A program made the position numbers and the translations under genes. The notes beneath the pieces were generated by a model. The model was given only the letters and a program-made list of their open reading frames with translations, was not told the origin of the DNA and searched no databases. From contig NZ_CP118158.1 of the NCBI RefSeq assembly GCF_028747785.1, forward strand, positions 1,674,001 to 1,738,000: 64,000 bases of DNA, read 5' to 3'. This document shows positions 1 to 9,325 of this stretch, piece after piece. The DNA comes from Halosimplex aquaticum (GTDB lineage: Archaea; Halobacteriota; Halobacteria; Halobacteriales; Haloarculaceae). The number at the start of each line of letters is the position of its first letter. Position 1 is the first letter of the stretch.

Positions 1-418
1 CCGTCGCCCGACCGGTGAGCGTGAGCCATCCGCCGGCGATGACGGCACCGACGGCCGGGGACTGGGCGGCAGGCGCTACCGCCGACAGGAGACCGAAGAC
101 GCCGGCGATCACGAGTCCGAGACGGCTCCAGCCGTCAGCTGTCACACCGACCGCGAGCACCCCGAGCGCCGGCCCGACGGTCGCGGCAGTCGAGACGAAG
201 TCGAACCACTGCCCCGAGGCGGCCGCCGGGAGGACGATAGGACTGTTCAACGCGACTCGCGTGAGGGTCAGCGACGCCAGTCCAGCGATCGCGACGACAG
301 CTGCAGCCGCCCGGACGCGCCGCCTGCGGACAGGGGGGATGGTTGCCGCGGCGACGGTCGCGGCGTCACTGGCCGCGGTTCGGGCGCGCTCCCGGAGCAG
401 ACCGGTCGACCGGCGCAT
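1..418 (-). CDS. Membrane protein at the end of the nitrate reductase operon (partial)
   Basis: The reading frame opens with ATG one base after the stop of the NarJ-like gene and runs off the window edge, so at least 139 residues are visible and the C-terminus is missing. The N-terminus is basic (many Arg), followed by hydrophobic stretches rich in Ala, Val, Leu and Gly that look like at least three membrane segments. I do not recognise a family. Its tight spacing behind the chaperone gene says it belongs to the nar transcription unit; an assembly or quinol-side role would be a guess. Confidence 0.6.
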   Translation of the reverse strand, partial: MRRSTGLLRERARTAASDAATVAAATIPPVRRRRVRAAAAVVAIAGLASLTLTRVALNSPIVLPAAASGQWFDFVSTAATVGPALGVLAVGVTADGWSRLGLVIAGVFGLLSAVAPAAQSPAVGAVIAGGWLTLTGRAT

Positions 419-419
419 C

Positions 420-1145
420 TCACTCGCCCTCCAGTCGGTCGACCAGTTCCGCCCGCTCGGCCGCCGTGAACTCGTCGATCAGACGGACGAACCGGCCGTA
501 GACGCCGGTGTTCGGTTCGTCGTCGATGCGCTCGCGGACGCCCTCGATCGTCGGTCGAAGGTGGCGGTCAAGCAGATCGAGGCGGGACCGGGCGGCGTCG
601 GCGCCGTCACTCGCGGCCTCCCGGCGACCGAGATACCCCGCGAACTCCAGCTGGAGGCGGAGGTGGTCGTGGTGGTCGCGGTCGTCGGCCGCCGGCCGGA
701 CATCGTAGTAGTCGTATGCCCGGGCGAGGTCGAGGTTCACGTCCGTCCACGAGGCCTCGGGTCGGTACGCCGTCTCGTAGAGTGGGACCGGGGGTTCGTC
801 CGTCGAGAGCGTCCCGTCCGTCCGGTCCTCGTACTCCGAGTAGCCGATGACGAACAGGTCGTTGTACCGGGCCGCGAGCGTCTCGTAATCGTCCGTTGTT
901 TGCACGCCTTCGACGGAGACATCGAGTGGCGTCCGCGAGAGCAACTCCTCGAACCGAGCCCGCAGGGCACCTCCGGCGAGCGCGTCGTACAGTTCGTCGG
1001 TCGGGTGCTCGACGGCGCTGGCCGACAGTGCGTAGACGGTTCCGCGGGCCGCCGCGTCAGTGTCGAGCATCGACGGGTCGACCGACGGGTCCGCCGGAGG
1101 CTCCTCCGCGTCAGTTTCAGTCCGTTCGGTCGTGTCGGGTGCCAT
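420..1145 (-). CDS. narJ: NarJ/TorD-type molybdoenzyme chaperone
   Basis: 241 residues, soluble, all-helical composition, with the acidic N-terminal extension usual in haloarchaea. The central PPVPLYETAYRPE segment followed by DHLRLQLEFAGYL fits the TorD/DmsD/NarJ fold, whose members bind the Tat signal of the catalytic subunit and hold it until cofactor insertion. The ATG shares one base with the TGA of the haem-subunit gene upstream, so translation is probably coupled. Position inside the narGH operon makes NarG the expected client. The family call is good; the exact name narJ rests on context. Confidence 0.8.
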   Translation of the reverse strand: MAPDTTERTETDAEEPPADPSVDPSMLDTDAAARGTVYALSASAVEHPTDELYDALAGGALRARFEELLSRTPLDVSVEGVQTTDDYETLAARYNDLFVIGYSEYEDRTDGTLSTDEPPVPLYETAYRPEASWTDVNLDLARAYDYYDVRPAADDRDHHDHLRLQLEFAGYLGRREAASDGADAARSRLDLLDRHLRPTIEGVRERIDDEPNTGVYGRFVRLIDEFTAAERAELVDRLEGE

Positions 1146-1990
1146 CAGGACTCACTCCTCCTGACCGCGATCGCAGTCACCACGACGACCACGGCGATGG
1201 CGAGCCCGGCGATCGTCCAGAGGACGGTCCGATACGGCGGTCCAGCCGGTTCCGGTCCGAACGGGAGCGTCTGCCACTCGCTGACGGCCTTCCGGCCCGC
1301 GCGCTCGGCGTTGGACCCGTTCCAGACGGCGATCGAGATGGGGACATCCTGGTCGGTCGTCACCGAGACCCGGTCGCGGCGTTCGGCGGTCAGGTTCCGG
1401 GCAAATACGACCGACCACCGGCCGTCGCTGTAGGTGGCGTTGGCAGCGATCCGCGTCTCGTTGAACGGCGTCGTCGACCCTGGACCGGCGGCGAGCAACT
1501 CCTGGCGACCCATCGCGCCGTTCCACCACCAGACGTTGACCGGCGACTGCGGGCTGCCCATGGCGATGCCGGGCTGCTGGCTGGCATTCGCGGGGAACTG
1601 CACGCCAACGGCGTCGCCGTATGAGTTGAGCGTCGGCGTCTCGTACTGTGAGGGCGTGACGTTGCCGTCGCGGGTCGCGTCGGGCCAGGACACCCGGACG
1701 AACAGGTACTGGTCCGTGTAGGCCGCCTGGACGTTCGCCCGATCGACCGACGTCTCGTTTGCGTCGGGGACCTGACTGGGCGCGCTCGTCAGCGCGACCG
1801 TCGCGACGGACAGCCGGTCCCACACCGGCGCGGCGGGGTTCGCCAACGACTCGGCCTCCGACTGGGTGGCCTGCGCGAGCGGGATTTCGTCGGCCGGGGC
1901 GCCCGCGACAAGCAGCGGGACGGCCGCCGCCGCGAGGACGAGCGCGACGGCGACGATCAGTTTCCGCCCGAGGCCTCGCTCCCCCGGCAT
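1145..1990 (-). CDS. Ethylbenzene-dehydrogenase-type haem b subunit (gamma subunit) of the nitrate reductase
   Basis: 281 residues from ATG 1990. It has an N-terminal signal or anchor (hydrophobic residues about 10-30), a beta-rich extracellular domain with NVWWWNGAMG and repeated N-x-T/S sites, and one C-terminal membrane helix (about 255-275) followed by RRSES. This matches the gamma subunits of type II DMSO-reductase-family enzymes (ethylbenzene, selenate and perchlorate reductases), which carry one haem b and pass electrons to the Fe-S beta subunit. It lies directly after narH, as expected for an outward-facing archaeal enzyme that lacks a classical NarI. It could also be only an accessory haem protein. 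Confidence 0.75.
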   Translation of the reverse strand: MPGERGLGRKLIVAVALVLAAAAVPLLVAGAPADEIPLAQATQSEAESLANPAAPVWDRLSVATVALTSAPSQVPDANETSVDRANVQAAYTDQYLFVRVSWPDATRDGNVTPSQYETPTLNSYGDAVGVQFPANASQQPGIAMGSPQSPVNVWWWNGAMGRQELLAAGPGSTTPFNETRIAANATYSDGRWSVVFARNLTAERRDRVSVTTDQDVPISIAVWNGSNAERAGRKAVSEWQTLPFGPEPAGPPYRTVLWTIAGLAIAVVVVVTAIAVRRSES

Positions 1991-2070
1991 CAATCATCGA
2001 ACACCTCCAGAGCGAGCGCTGGCGAGCTCGATTTCGCTCGCTTGCGCTCGCATCAATCGAACACCTCCAG
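1987..2070. repeat. Short direct repeat duplicating the 3' end of narH
   Basis: A 21-base sequence at 2050-2070, which encodes the last residues and stop of NarH, is repeated at 1987-2010 with a 3-base insertion. The spacer between the copies is a run of GAGCGAG/CGCTCGC-type sequence able to fold back on itself. The first copy spans the start codon of the next gene. This looks like a local duplication that created the present intergenic junction. Confidence 0.7.
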
Positions 2071-3186
2071 GCGGTACTGCTGGGCCGGGTTGTTCGTCGT
2101 GAGCAGGTCCATCAGCTCGCTCTCCTCGCCGCGGCGGACGCGGTCGCGGTGGCGCTCGATCGTATCCAGTGCCTCGTGGACGTCCTCGCCGAACAGCTCC
2201 TCCAGCAGCGGCCGCGGGATCCGCTCGACGTCGATGCTCTCGCCGTCCTCGGAGTGCTGGGGCGGCGCGAACGGCGGGATGTAGTAGACGTTCGGCTGGG
2301 TGTGGTAGTCAGGATGTAGGCGCAACGCGACGCCGTACTCCTCGACGAGCTTGTAGATGGGACCGTCCTCGTCGTCGAGAAAGCCCACCATGCGCAGCTG
2401 GGGCGGACACTCGGTCGCGCAGGCCGGCGGCACGGCCTCGCCGTCGTTGAGGTTGAAGTTCCCCTCCGTCTCGGCGCCCTCGCCTTCGATGCGGGGGTAA
2501 CAGAAGATGCACTTCTCCGAGCGCTTGCGCATCACGTTGTAGTAGACCTTGTTGTACGGACATCCCTCGACGCAGTAACGGTACCCCCGACAACGCTCCT
2601 GATCGACGAGGACGATCCCGTCGTCTTCGCGCTTGTAGATGGCCTTGCGGGGGCAGGCCTCCGCGCAGGCGGGGTGGGTGCAGTGGTTGCAAATTCGCGG
2701 GAGGTAGAAGTAGTAGGAATTGGGGTACTCCCCGCCACCCTGGTCCTCGTCCCAGTTGGGACCCCAGTCCGGTTCCTCCCCCTCGGGCCTGAGCGGTTCG
2801 TCGCTGCCGTCGTACATTACCTCGGTGTGGTTGAACTCCCACGCCCGACCGTAGTCCTCCTGCGTCGGGAGCGTCCCGTCGCCCTCTTCGTACTCGAGGT
2901 GGCCATCGTCCTCGGCCTGCTCGGCGGACTCGTAGCCGCCACCGTCGTCCTGCCAGTTGCGCGGGTACCCCCCGCCCGGCATCGTCTCGACGTTGTTCCA
3001 GTACATGTACTCGCGACCACCGGAGTCCGTCCAGAGCTTCTTACAGGCGATAGTACACGTCTGGCAGCCGACGCACTTGTTCAGGTCCATCACCATGGCG
3101 ACCTGGTGGTCGATGCCCTCCGCGATGTCTATCTGTGCGCCGTTCCCCGCGGTCGTCGTCTGCTGTTGGTCGTCCTGAGAACTCAT
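2053..3186 (-). CDS. narH: Respiratory nitrate reductase beta subunit (iron-sulfur)
   Basis: 377 residues. Four cysteine clusters are visible in order: CVGCQTCTIAC, CNHCTHPACAEACP, CRGYRYCVEGCPYNK and a final pair CIFC...CATECPPQL. This is the ferredoxin-like arrangement of NarH, with three [4Fe-4S] clusters and one [3Fe-4S]. It conducts electrons from the haem subunit to the molybdenum site in NarG. There is no signal peptide, as expected for export by hitch-hiking with Tat-targeted NarG. The ATG overlaps the narG stop by four bases. The insert between the first and second clusters is long and acidic, a halophilic trait. Confidence 0.93.
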   Translation of the reverse strand: MSSQDDQQQTTTAGNGAQIDIAEGIDHQVAMVMDLNKCVGCQTCTIACKKLWTDSGGREYMYWNNVETMPGGGYPRNWQDDGGGYESAEQAEDDGHLEYEEGDGTLPTQEDYGRAWEFNHTEVMYDGSDEPLRPEGEEPDWGPNWDEDQGGGEYPNSYYFYLPRICNHCTHPACAEACPRKAIYKREDDGIVLVDQERCRGYRYCVEGCPYNKVYYNVMRKRSEKCIFCYPRIEGEGAETEGNFNLNDGEAVPPACATECPPQLRMVGFLDDEDGPIYKLVEEYGVALRLHPDYHTQPNVYYIPPFAPPQHSEDGESIDVERIPRPLLEELFGEDVHEALDTIERHRDRVRRGEESELMDLLTTNNPAQQYRLEVFD

Positions 3187-6100
3187 TGTGACTTCCCTCC
3201 GGTCCGATCGTCGACGGCGTCGCCAGGTTTCCGGCCGTCTGCGCCGGGTGACCCGCCGTCCGCCAGTTCGACGTCGAGCGAGCCCGCGGTGTCCGTCGGT
3301 GTGGGCTCCGTCTCAGTCGCGGTACCGTCCTCGGTGATCGGTCCCGTCTCGTCGTCGGCGGGCGTCTCCGGAACGACGTTCTCCGTCTCGTCGGGGGCGG
3401 CTGTCGCGTCCTGTCCCTCGTCGCCCGAGGCAGCCTCGACCAGTTCGACGTCGACGCGGACGTCGCTGTTGACGCCGGTCGGCCCCCAGTAATTCGGTCG
3501 GAACGAGAGGTGCTCACCGGTGTCTTCGGGGTACTGCACCAGCTGCGTCGGTTTCATGTACATCCCGACGAGGGTGTTGAAGTTGCCGCGGCTGGGGAAC
3601 TGGAAGCGCTCCCACGCGAAGTAGAGCTTCGCCACGCCCGGCTGGGCGCTCGGATAGATCTTGACGCCGACTTCGATCTCGTCGAGGTCGTTGTAGATGC
3701 GAACGGTGTCGCCGTCCTCGATGCCGCGCTCCTCCGCGTCGTCGGGGTGCAGGTAGACGATAGGCTCGCCCCGCTGGAGACGCAGCATGTGTTCGTTGTC
3801 TCGCCAGGTCGAGTGGATCGACCACCGCCCGTGGGGGGTGTTGTACCGGAGCGGGTACTGTTCGGGCTGCTGCAGCACCTCCGGGTCCTTGAACGTCGGG
3901 ACCTCCTCGCCGAGTTCGAGGAACCAGTCGTGGTCGATGTAGTACTGCTGGCGGCCCGTGAACGTCGGCCACGGATTCTTCTGCTGGACGTAGCGCTTCC
4001 ACGGGACGTATGGCTGATCTTCCTCCAGCGGCGAGGTCCAGTGGTCGCCCGCGGCGAGGAAGCGCCGGGGCTGTTCGACCGTGTCGTCGAACGTAATCCG
4101 CCCGTCGCCCTCTTCGGGGTTGGTCTCCTCGGAGTGGTCGAGGATGTATTCGCAGGCCGCCCGGTCTTCGACCAGGGCGTTCGGCTCGTCGTCCAGTTGG
4201 TTCCTGACGTAGTCGTCGTGGAGCGTCGTAAGGTCGATGTCGCGGTCGAACTCCCGGTCGGAGACCGGTTCGAGGTCCCGCTCGCAGGCGATCTCCTGGA
4301 TCTTCTCGGCGAGCAGGCGGAAGATCTCCCAGTCGGTCTTGGACCCGCCCAGCGGCTCGATAGCGGGCGTGAACGGGTGCACGTAGCTGTGCATGTCCGT
4401 CATGTTCAGGTCGTACTTCTCGTAGTGACTCGCTGCGGGAAGGACGATATCCGAGTATAGCGCCGTCGAGTCCATCCGGAAATTGATGTCGACGATCAGG
4501 TCGAGTTTCGGCCAGAGGACGTTCTCGATGGCGATACCGCCCTTGGACTGGTTGAAGTAGTTGCCCCGCCAGCAGAAGAAGACGCTCGGGTCCGGCCGGG
4601 CGCCGTCCTCGCGCTCCTTCGGGTAGATCGGCATCCACCCGCGCTCGATGGCCGTCTGGATCCGCTCGCGCGTCTCCGGTTCGATGTTACCGAGGATGTC
4701 GCCGTGGTAGTAGGTCCACAGTGTCGTCGGGACGGCACGGACGTTCTCCGTAGGGTACGAGAGCTCTCGCCACCCGTGGTACGTCCAGATCTTCTCCTGG
4801 CCGACGTAGTGGTCGAATCCGGTCCCCTGGCGCCCGATGTGCCCCGTGAGCGTGACCAGTAACTGGATGGCGCGGTTGCCGAGGTCGTTGTGGTACCAGT
4901 CGTTGACCCCCTTACCGTGGATGATCTTCCCCCGATCCGCCTGGGCGAACTCGCGAGCGATCTCCTGGTGAGTCTCCGCGCCGACGTTCGTGATCTCGTT
5001 GATGGCGTCGGGCGTGTACTGCGACAGCTCGTCGACGACGTGCGACCAGACCGTCCTGACCTGCGCGCTCCCGCCGCCGGCGAGATCGACCGACCCCTCG
5101 ACGGCCAGTTGCGGGTCGAAGTCGAGTTCGATGCTCGCGCTCTCGTCGTGCTGGCCGTCGCGGTTCCCAAGCGAGCCTGGCGCGTTCCGGAGGTCGCCCT
5201 GCTGGTCGACCATGACGAACACCTTCCCGGGGTCGCCGTCCGTCGAGAGCGCGGGCACGTCGGCCACCCGCAGGAACTTCCCGGTGTCCTCGCGGACGAG
5301 CAGCGGCATGTCGGACTGCTCTTTGAGGTGGGCCTCGTCGTAGAGGTCTTCTTCGACGATCGTACGGGCCATCCCGAGCGCGAGCGCAGCGTCTGTACCA
5401 GCCTCCGGCGAGAGCCAGTCATCGCAATGGATCGCCGTCTGAGAGTAGTCGGTGAAGATCCCGACGCGCTTGGTGCCCTTGTATGCTGCCTCGAGGAAGA
5501 ACTTCGCGTCGGGGATGCGCGTGACGTTGATGTTCGACCCCCACGCGATGATGTAGTCGGCGTTGTACCAGTCGGCGCTCTCGGCGTTGTCCGTCTGGGT
5601 GCCCCAGGTGATCGGCTCGCCCGGCGGCAGGTCCGAGTACCAGTCGTAGAAGCTGTGGACGACCCCGCCGATGAGGCTGATGAGCCGTGACCCCGAGGCG
5701 AAAGAGATTGGGCTCATCGCCGGGATCGGCGTGAACCCGGAGATGGCGTCGTAGTTGCCCTGCTGGACCTCTTCGATGACTTTTTCGGCGATCTCGGTGA
5801 GCGCCTCTTCCCAGCTGATCCGCTCCCACTTCCCCTCGCCGCGTTGTCCGGTGCGTCGAAGCGGGTACTTGATACGCTGCTCGGCGTTGACGTAGTCGGT
5901 GTAACAGGCACCCTTCTGGCACCCCCGGGGGTTCGACGAGGGGAGTTCGTCGTTGATCTCCGGGTAGTCGGCGGCCTGCTCCTCACGCCAGACTTGCCCG
6001 TTCTTCACGTAAACGTTCCACGAACACGAGCCCGTGCAGTTGACGCCGTGGGTCGAGCGGGCGACGGAGTCCCAGTCCCACTTTTCGCGGTAGAAGTCCT

Positions 6101-6305
6101 CCCAGTCCCGGTAGGGGTAGTTCCCGATGTAGTCCTCCCCATCGACGCGCTCGATGCCCGAGAGCTGGGTGAACTGGTCGGCCACGCCCGCACCCGAGAG
6201 CCCGAGCGCGGTGGAGAGGCCGAGTCCCTTGAGGAAGTCGCGGCGGCCGACGCCGCGGCTCGATTCACCTGCGTCGCCTGCATCGTTCGGACGATTGTCA
6301 TTCAT
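3183..6305 (-). CDS. narG: Respiratory nitrate reductase catalytic subunit (molybdopterin)
   Basis: 1040 residues from ATG 6305, which overlaps the preceding stop as ATGA; the frame is open further upstream but those codons lie inside the previous gene. A Tat signal (RRDFLKG, residues 21-27) sends it outside. The FS0 [4Fe-4S] site HGVNCTGSC (H86, C90, C94) with C129 has NarG spacing. The molybdenum Asp lies in FYDWYSDLPP near residue 260, and QTDNAESADWYN and WGSNINVTRIPDAKF follow the NarG pattern. It reduces nitrate to nitrite outside the cell. Odd: about 80 C-terminal residues are acidic, Thr/Pro-rich and low complexity, unlike a conserved domain. Confidence 0.93.
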   Translation of the reverse strand: MNDNRPNDAGDAGESSRGVGRRDFLKGLGLSTALGLSGAGVADQFTQLSGIERVDGEDYIGNYPYRDWEDFYREKWDWDSVARSTHGVNCTGSCSWNVYVKNGQVWREEQAADYPEINDELPSSNPRGCQKGACYTDYVNAEQRIKYPLRRTGQRGEGKWERISWEEALTEIAEKVIEEVQQGNYDAISGFTPIPAMSPISFASGSRLISLIGGVVHSFYDWYSDLPPGEPITWGTQTDNAESADWYNADYIIAWGSNINVTRIPDAKFFLEAAYKGTKRVGIFTDYSQTAIHCDDWLSPEAGTDAALALGMARTIVEEDLYDEAHLKEQSDMPLLVREDTGKFLRVADVPALSTDGDPGKVFVMVDQQGDLRNAPGSLGNRDGQHDESASIELDFDPQLAVEGSVDLAGGGSAQVRTVWSHVVDELSQYTPDAINEITNVGAETHQEIAREFAQADRGKIIHGKGVNDWYHNDLGNRAIQLLVTLTGHIGRQGTGFDHYVGQEKIWTYHGWRELSYPTENVRAVPTTLWTYYHGDILGNIEPETRERIQTAIERGWMPIYPKEREDGARPDPSVFFCWRGNYFNQSKGGIAIENVLWPKLDLIVDINFRMDSTALYSDIVLPAASHYEKYDLNMTDMHSYVHPFTPAIEPLGGSKTDWEIFRLLAEKIQEIACERDLEPVSDREFDRDIDLTTLHDDYVRNQLDDEPNALVEDRAACEYILDHSEETNPEEGDGRITFDDTVEQPRRFLAAGDHWTSPLEEDQPYVPWKRYVQQKNPWPTFTGRQQYYIDHDWFLELGEEVPTFKDPEVLQQPEQYPLRYNTPHGRWSIHSTWRDNEHMLRLQRGEPIVYLHPDDAEERGIEDGDTVRIYNDLDEIEVGVKIYPSAQPGVAKLYFAWERFQFPSRGNFNTLVGMYMKPTQLVQYPEDTGEHLSFRPNYWGPTGVNSDVRVDVELVEAASGDEGQDATAAPDETENVVPETPADDETGPITEDGTATETEPTPTDTAGSLDVELADGGSPGADGRKPGDAVDDRTGGKSQ

Positions 6306-6493
6306 GGCTCTGAGTCTCCGATGATGACCGTTACCAGTCCCAGCACGGCCCCACAGACGCCGAGTGCAAGACCCGGCGCCGTCGCACCCCCGACCTCCAG
6401 CCCCGCCGCGATCAGCCCGAGGCCGGCGAGTTTCGTCGCGACATCGAGCCGTCGGTACGTCCGCTCGTCGACGGCGACCCACCGGTCACTCAT
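6302..6493 (-). CDS. Small two-helix membrane protein between cytochrome b and NarG
   Basis: 63 residues from an ATG (6493) inside the last codons of the cytochrome b gene; it ends by overlapping the narG start (ATGA). After a polar N-terminus ([16 protein letters not shown]) there are two hydrophobic segments rich in Gly, Leu and Ala with a single Cys. The frame is open 25 codons further upstream, but that stretch overlaps cytochrome b. Tight overlaps on both sides support a real operon member. I do not recognise a family; small proteins at this place are known from haloarchaeal nar clusters. Confidence 0.65.
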   Translation of the reverse strand: MSDRWVAVDERTYRRLDVATKLAGLGLIAAGLEVGGATAPGLALGVCGAVLGLVTVIIGDSEP

Positions 6494-7970
6494 CCGCCCC
6501 ACCTCCGGTCTGTTCAGTGTCTGTGGACGACTCTGGGTCGGACGCGTCCCTCTCGTCCGCTTCGCCATTCTCCGTCTCCGCGGTGGCCCCAGTGTTCACG
6601 CTACCTCCGGCCTCCGTGATCGGTTCGCCGCCGTCGGCCGCGGGTTCGGCGCGACCGGCCGTCTCGGACCGGTTCCAGCGTCTGAGGACCAAGTAGGTGA
6701 TCACGCCGGCGACGGGTGGATACAGGATCAGCGCCGCCAGCAGGACGGCGTTGACGAACCCCGTCGGCTCCTCGATCACCTCCGCGAGGATGTTGTTCAT
6801 CCCGCCGATGGAGGCGACCATAATGAACGTCACTGCGGTGACGCCGACGGCCGTCTGCCAGGGACGAGTGAGCGGGTCGACGGTGAAGTGCGTCGGCTCC
6901 TCGCGGTAGTCGACGAACGGCCAGAGGAAGACCAGACCGAACACGATACCCGGCAGCACTACGCCGCTCACGAACTCGGTCGAGACGTGGACGCCCAGCA
7001 GATCGAAACTCATCCACGAGGGTAGCAGCTTCAGGAACCCGAACACCCACATCAGGAACCAGTCTGGCATGATGAGTGTGGGCGTCCCCGCGGGATCGTT
7101 GGGGCCATACTGGGCGACGTTGTGGACGGGCAGAAACCCCGCTAGAAGCGAGATAGCCGCCATCGTCAGGAAGAAGACGACGGCGCTCACCGCGGCCTGG
7201 TTCGGGAACGCCGGCAGGCCAACGACGTAGGTGTCGTCGCCCCGGTCGATGGTGAGTTCGCCCGCGACGTCGCCGCTTCGCGGCCCCTCGGTGTGCTTCT
7301 GGCGTATCAGGATCGCCATATGCACGCCAATGAGTGCCATGATCGCCACCGGGATGAAAAAGACGTGCAAGAAGTAGAACCGCGGTACCGTCGCGCTGGA
7401 GGGGTACTGGCCGCCGAAGACGATCTTCGAGAGCAGGTCCCCGAACACCGGCACCGACTTGGCGATACTGTAGCCGATGCCGGTCGCCGTGCTGGCGAAC
7501 TCGTCGAACGGTAGCGAGTACCCCGTGTAGGCGGCGAAAATCGAGAGCACCGCGAGCCCGCCGCCGACCACCCAGTTCGGCTCCCGCGGGTTGCGGTACG
7601 CGCCGGTAAAGAACACGCGCAGGAGGTGCAGACCGATCGAGGCCACGAAGAAGTGGGCGGCCCAGTGGTGCATCCGCCGGAGGAACATCCCGTAGGGGAT
7701 GTCGTAGGTTATCTGCAACACGCTCACGAACGCGGCGGGCAGTTCCTGGCCCTGGTACTGGGCGACGCTGCCCTCGTAGGTGACGTCGGTCGTGCTCGGC
7801 TCGAAGAAGAAGCCGAGGAACACGCCGGTCAAGACGAGGACGCCGAACGAGAACAGCGCCACCTCGCCCAGCAGGAACGAATCCTCCGCAGGGAAGGCCT
7901 TCCCGAGGAACTCGCTGCCCTCCTCTAGGTCGAATCGCCGGTCGAACCACTGGTAGAAACGCTCCAGCAT
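6486..7970 (-). CDS. narC: Cytochrome b subunit of the nar operon (cyt b/b6 type)
   Basis: 494 residues with many membrane helices. The haem-binding helices carry [19 protein letters not shown] and [17 protein letters not shown], giving the paired histidines of a bc-type cytochrome b. With the Rieske protein encoded six bases upstream, this forms a quinol-oxidising module feeding the outward-facing nitrate reductase instead of NarI. The C-terminal 60 residues are an acidic, Thr/Glu-rich tail. The name narC follows the haloarchaeal nar convention as I remember it and is less certain than the family. Confidence 0.87.
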   Translation of the reverse strand: MLERFYQWFDRRFDLEEGSEFLGKAFPAEDSFLLGEVALFSFGVLVLTGVFLGFFFEPSTTDVTYEGSVAQYQGQELPAAFVSVLQITYDIPYGMFLRRMHHWAAHFFVASIGLHLLRVFFTGAYRNPREPNWVVGGGLAVLSIFAAYTGYSLPFDEFASTATGIGYSIAKSVPVFGDLLSKIVFGGQYPSSATVPRFYFLHVFFIPVAIMALIGVHMAILIRQKHTEGPRSGDVAGELTIDRGDDTYVVGLPAFPNQAAVSAVVFFLTMAAISLLAGFLPVHNVAQYGPNDPAGTPTLIMPDWFLMWVFGFLKLLPSWMSFDLLGVHVSTEFVSGVVLPGIVFGLVFLWPFVDYREEPTHFTVDPLTRPWQTAVGVTAVTFIMVASIGGMNNILAEVIEEPTGFVNAVLLAALILYPPVAGVITYLVLRRWNRSETAGRAEPAADGGEPITEAGGSVNTGATAETENGEADERDASDPESSTDTEQTGGGADE

Positions 7971-7976
7971 GATTGG

Positions 7977-8681
7977 TCACTCCTGCACCCCGACGGGCGC
8001 CTCGAAGTCGCCTCCTGCGACGAGGTAGCCGTCACCGGAGAGCGTGAGCGGGAGCTGTGGGAGAGGGCGCGGTGGCGGCCCGCCGACGACGGTCGCGCCC
8101 TGAACGGGGTTGAACTTCCCGAAATGACAGGGGCAGACCATCGTCTGTCCGTCGCGGCCGGACACCATGCAGCCGGCGTGGGTACACACCTTCGAGTAGG
8201 CCGCGTAACCCGAGACGGTGTACTCGAGGCGCGTCGGCTCGGCGTACTCTTCTTCGGGATAGCGGACGAGCAGCGTCGGCGCGTCGCCGAGACCGGGTCG
8301 TGGCTCGGGGAACACGGTCATGAAGTCGCCCATCTCCAGGCGGTTCTCGCCGATTCGTTCGCCGTCCCCGTCGACCAGGGGCACCCCGTCGGAGTAGATG
8401 GGCCCGGTGTACCCGCGCTCAAACACGCGGGACAGCCCGGCCAGCGGGGCGGCCAAGCTGCCGACGGCAGCGAGGCCGCCGACGGTGGCGAGGGCCTTGG
8501 CCACGTTCCTGCGATCAAATCGGCCGTTCCCCTCGTCCGCCGTTGATTCCGGTCCACCGTCGGCCAGCAGACCCCGGTAGCCGCCGTCCGCGCCGTCGCA
8601 GGGACAGCTCCGGCACCGGTCGGCGGGTGACTCGTCCGCTACCGTTCGCTCTGAATCGGTCGGATTGTCCTTGTCGGTCAT
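7977..8681 (-). CDS. narB: Rieske [2Fe-2S] protein of the nar operon
   Basis: 234 residues from ATG 8681. The cluster ligands are plain: VCTHAGC and CPCHFGKF, two Cys and two His, followed by the GPPPRPLP loop. A single membrane anchor lies near residues 60-85 after RRNVAKAL. An N-terminal CRSCPCDG motif, with three extra cysteines before the anchor, is unusual and could hold a second metal or be a remnant. It works with the adjacent cytochrome b to move electrons from quinol toward NarGH. The stop lies six bases before the cytochrome b ATG and the start is two bases after the previous gene. Confidence 0.88.
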   Translation of the reverse strand: MTDKDNPTDSERTVADESPADRCRSCPCDGADGGYRGLLADGGPESTADEGNGRFDRRNVAKALATVGGLAAVGSLAAPLAGLSRVFERGYTGPIYSDGVPLVDGDGERIGENRLEMGDFMTVFPEPRPGLGDAPTLLVRYPEEEYAEPTRLEYTVSGYAAYSKVCTHAGCMVSGRDGQTMVCPCHFGKFNPVQGATVVGGPPPRPLPQLPLTLSGDGYLVAGGDFEAPVGVQE

Positions 8682-8683
8682 CG

Positions 8684-9325
8684 TCAGTGGTCCCGTTTCT
8701 CGGCGACCTCGACGTGTGGCATGAACCACGCGTAGTACGCGACGGTCAACGCGGCCAGCGAGATGAACAGCCCCGCGGCGTAGAGCCCGAAGTACTGGGT
8801 CCGCGCGAGCGTGAAATACTCGCCCGTGAACAGCGCCGCGAAGGCGATAGCGAGGATGGTCAGCGCCGCCATGACGACGAGGCCCTCGTCTGACCCGGTT
8901 GCGCCGTGGTATTCGACGAGCCATCGCTCGTCCGTCTGGAGCCACGAGAGGCGAGTCCTACCACCGTCCGGGCGCGTATCCGACGCCTCCGCGTCTCGAT
9001 CTGCGTCGTCCGTCTCTGCGTAACCACCGTCGGAGACGGCGACCGCGGCGTCCGCGTCGGACGGTCTGACGGCGGTGTTCATGAACCGATGCGCACCGAC
9101 GAGCAGCCCGTACAGCCCGAACAGCGCGACCCAGACGATGACGCCGACCTGGCTCGGTGAGAGCTTGTTCGGCGCGTCGACCGGGCCGTCCAGCGGCCGG
9201 ATCTCGCTGACGCTCCCGTCGATCGCGATCTCTTCGCTGGCCGGCTCGCCGTGTAGCGCGACGTACCACATCGGGAGCAAGACCACGGCGACGAGAACAC
9301 CAATCACGACGGTCTCTCGTCTCAC
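8684..9325 (-). CDS. First gene of the nar operon: membrane protein with N- and C-terminal helices
   Basis: 213 residues from a GTG start. The first hydrophobic segment (residues 7-25, VVIGVLVAVVLLPMWYVAL) is followed by an extracytoplasmic stretch and a helix near SPSQVGVIVWVALFGLYGLLVG; two further helices lie near the C-terminus around MAALTILAIAFAALFTGEYF and AGLFISLAALTVAYYAWFM. A polar acidic loop of about 60 residues separates the pairs. Position before Rieske and cytochrome b corresponds to the uncharacterised narA-type gene of haloarchaeal clusters. Function unknown; a role in quinol-side complex assembly is plausible. Confidence 0.7.
   Translation of the reverse strand: MRRETVVIGVLVAVVLLPMWYVALHGEPASEEIAIDGSVSEIRPLDGPVDAPNKLSPSQVGVIVWVALFGLYGLLVGAHRFMNTAVRPSDADAAVAVSDGGYAETDDADRDAEASDTRPDGGRTRLSWLQTDERWLVEYHGATGSDEGLVVMAALTILAIAFAALFTGEYFTLARTQYFGLYAAGLFISLAALTVAYYAWFMPHVEVAEKRDH

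Noticed and set aside
15-1433. Very long open frame on the plus strand opposite the chaperone and haem-subunit genes
   Set aside because: Arg/Val-rich shadow of two real minus-strand genes in high-GC DNA; no domain and no promoter.
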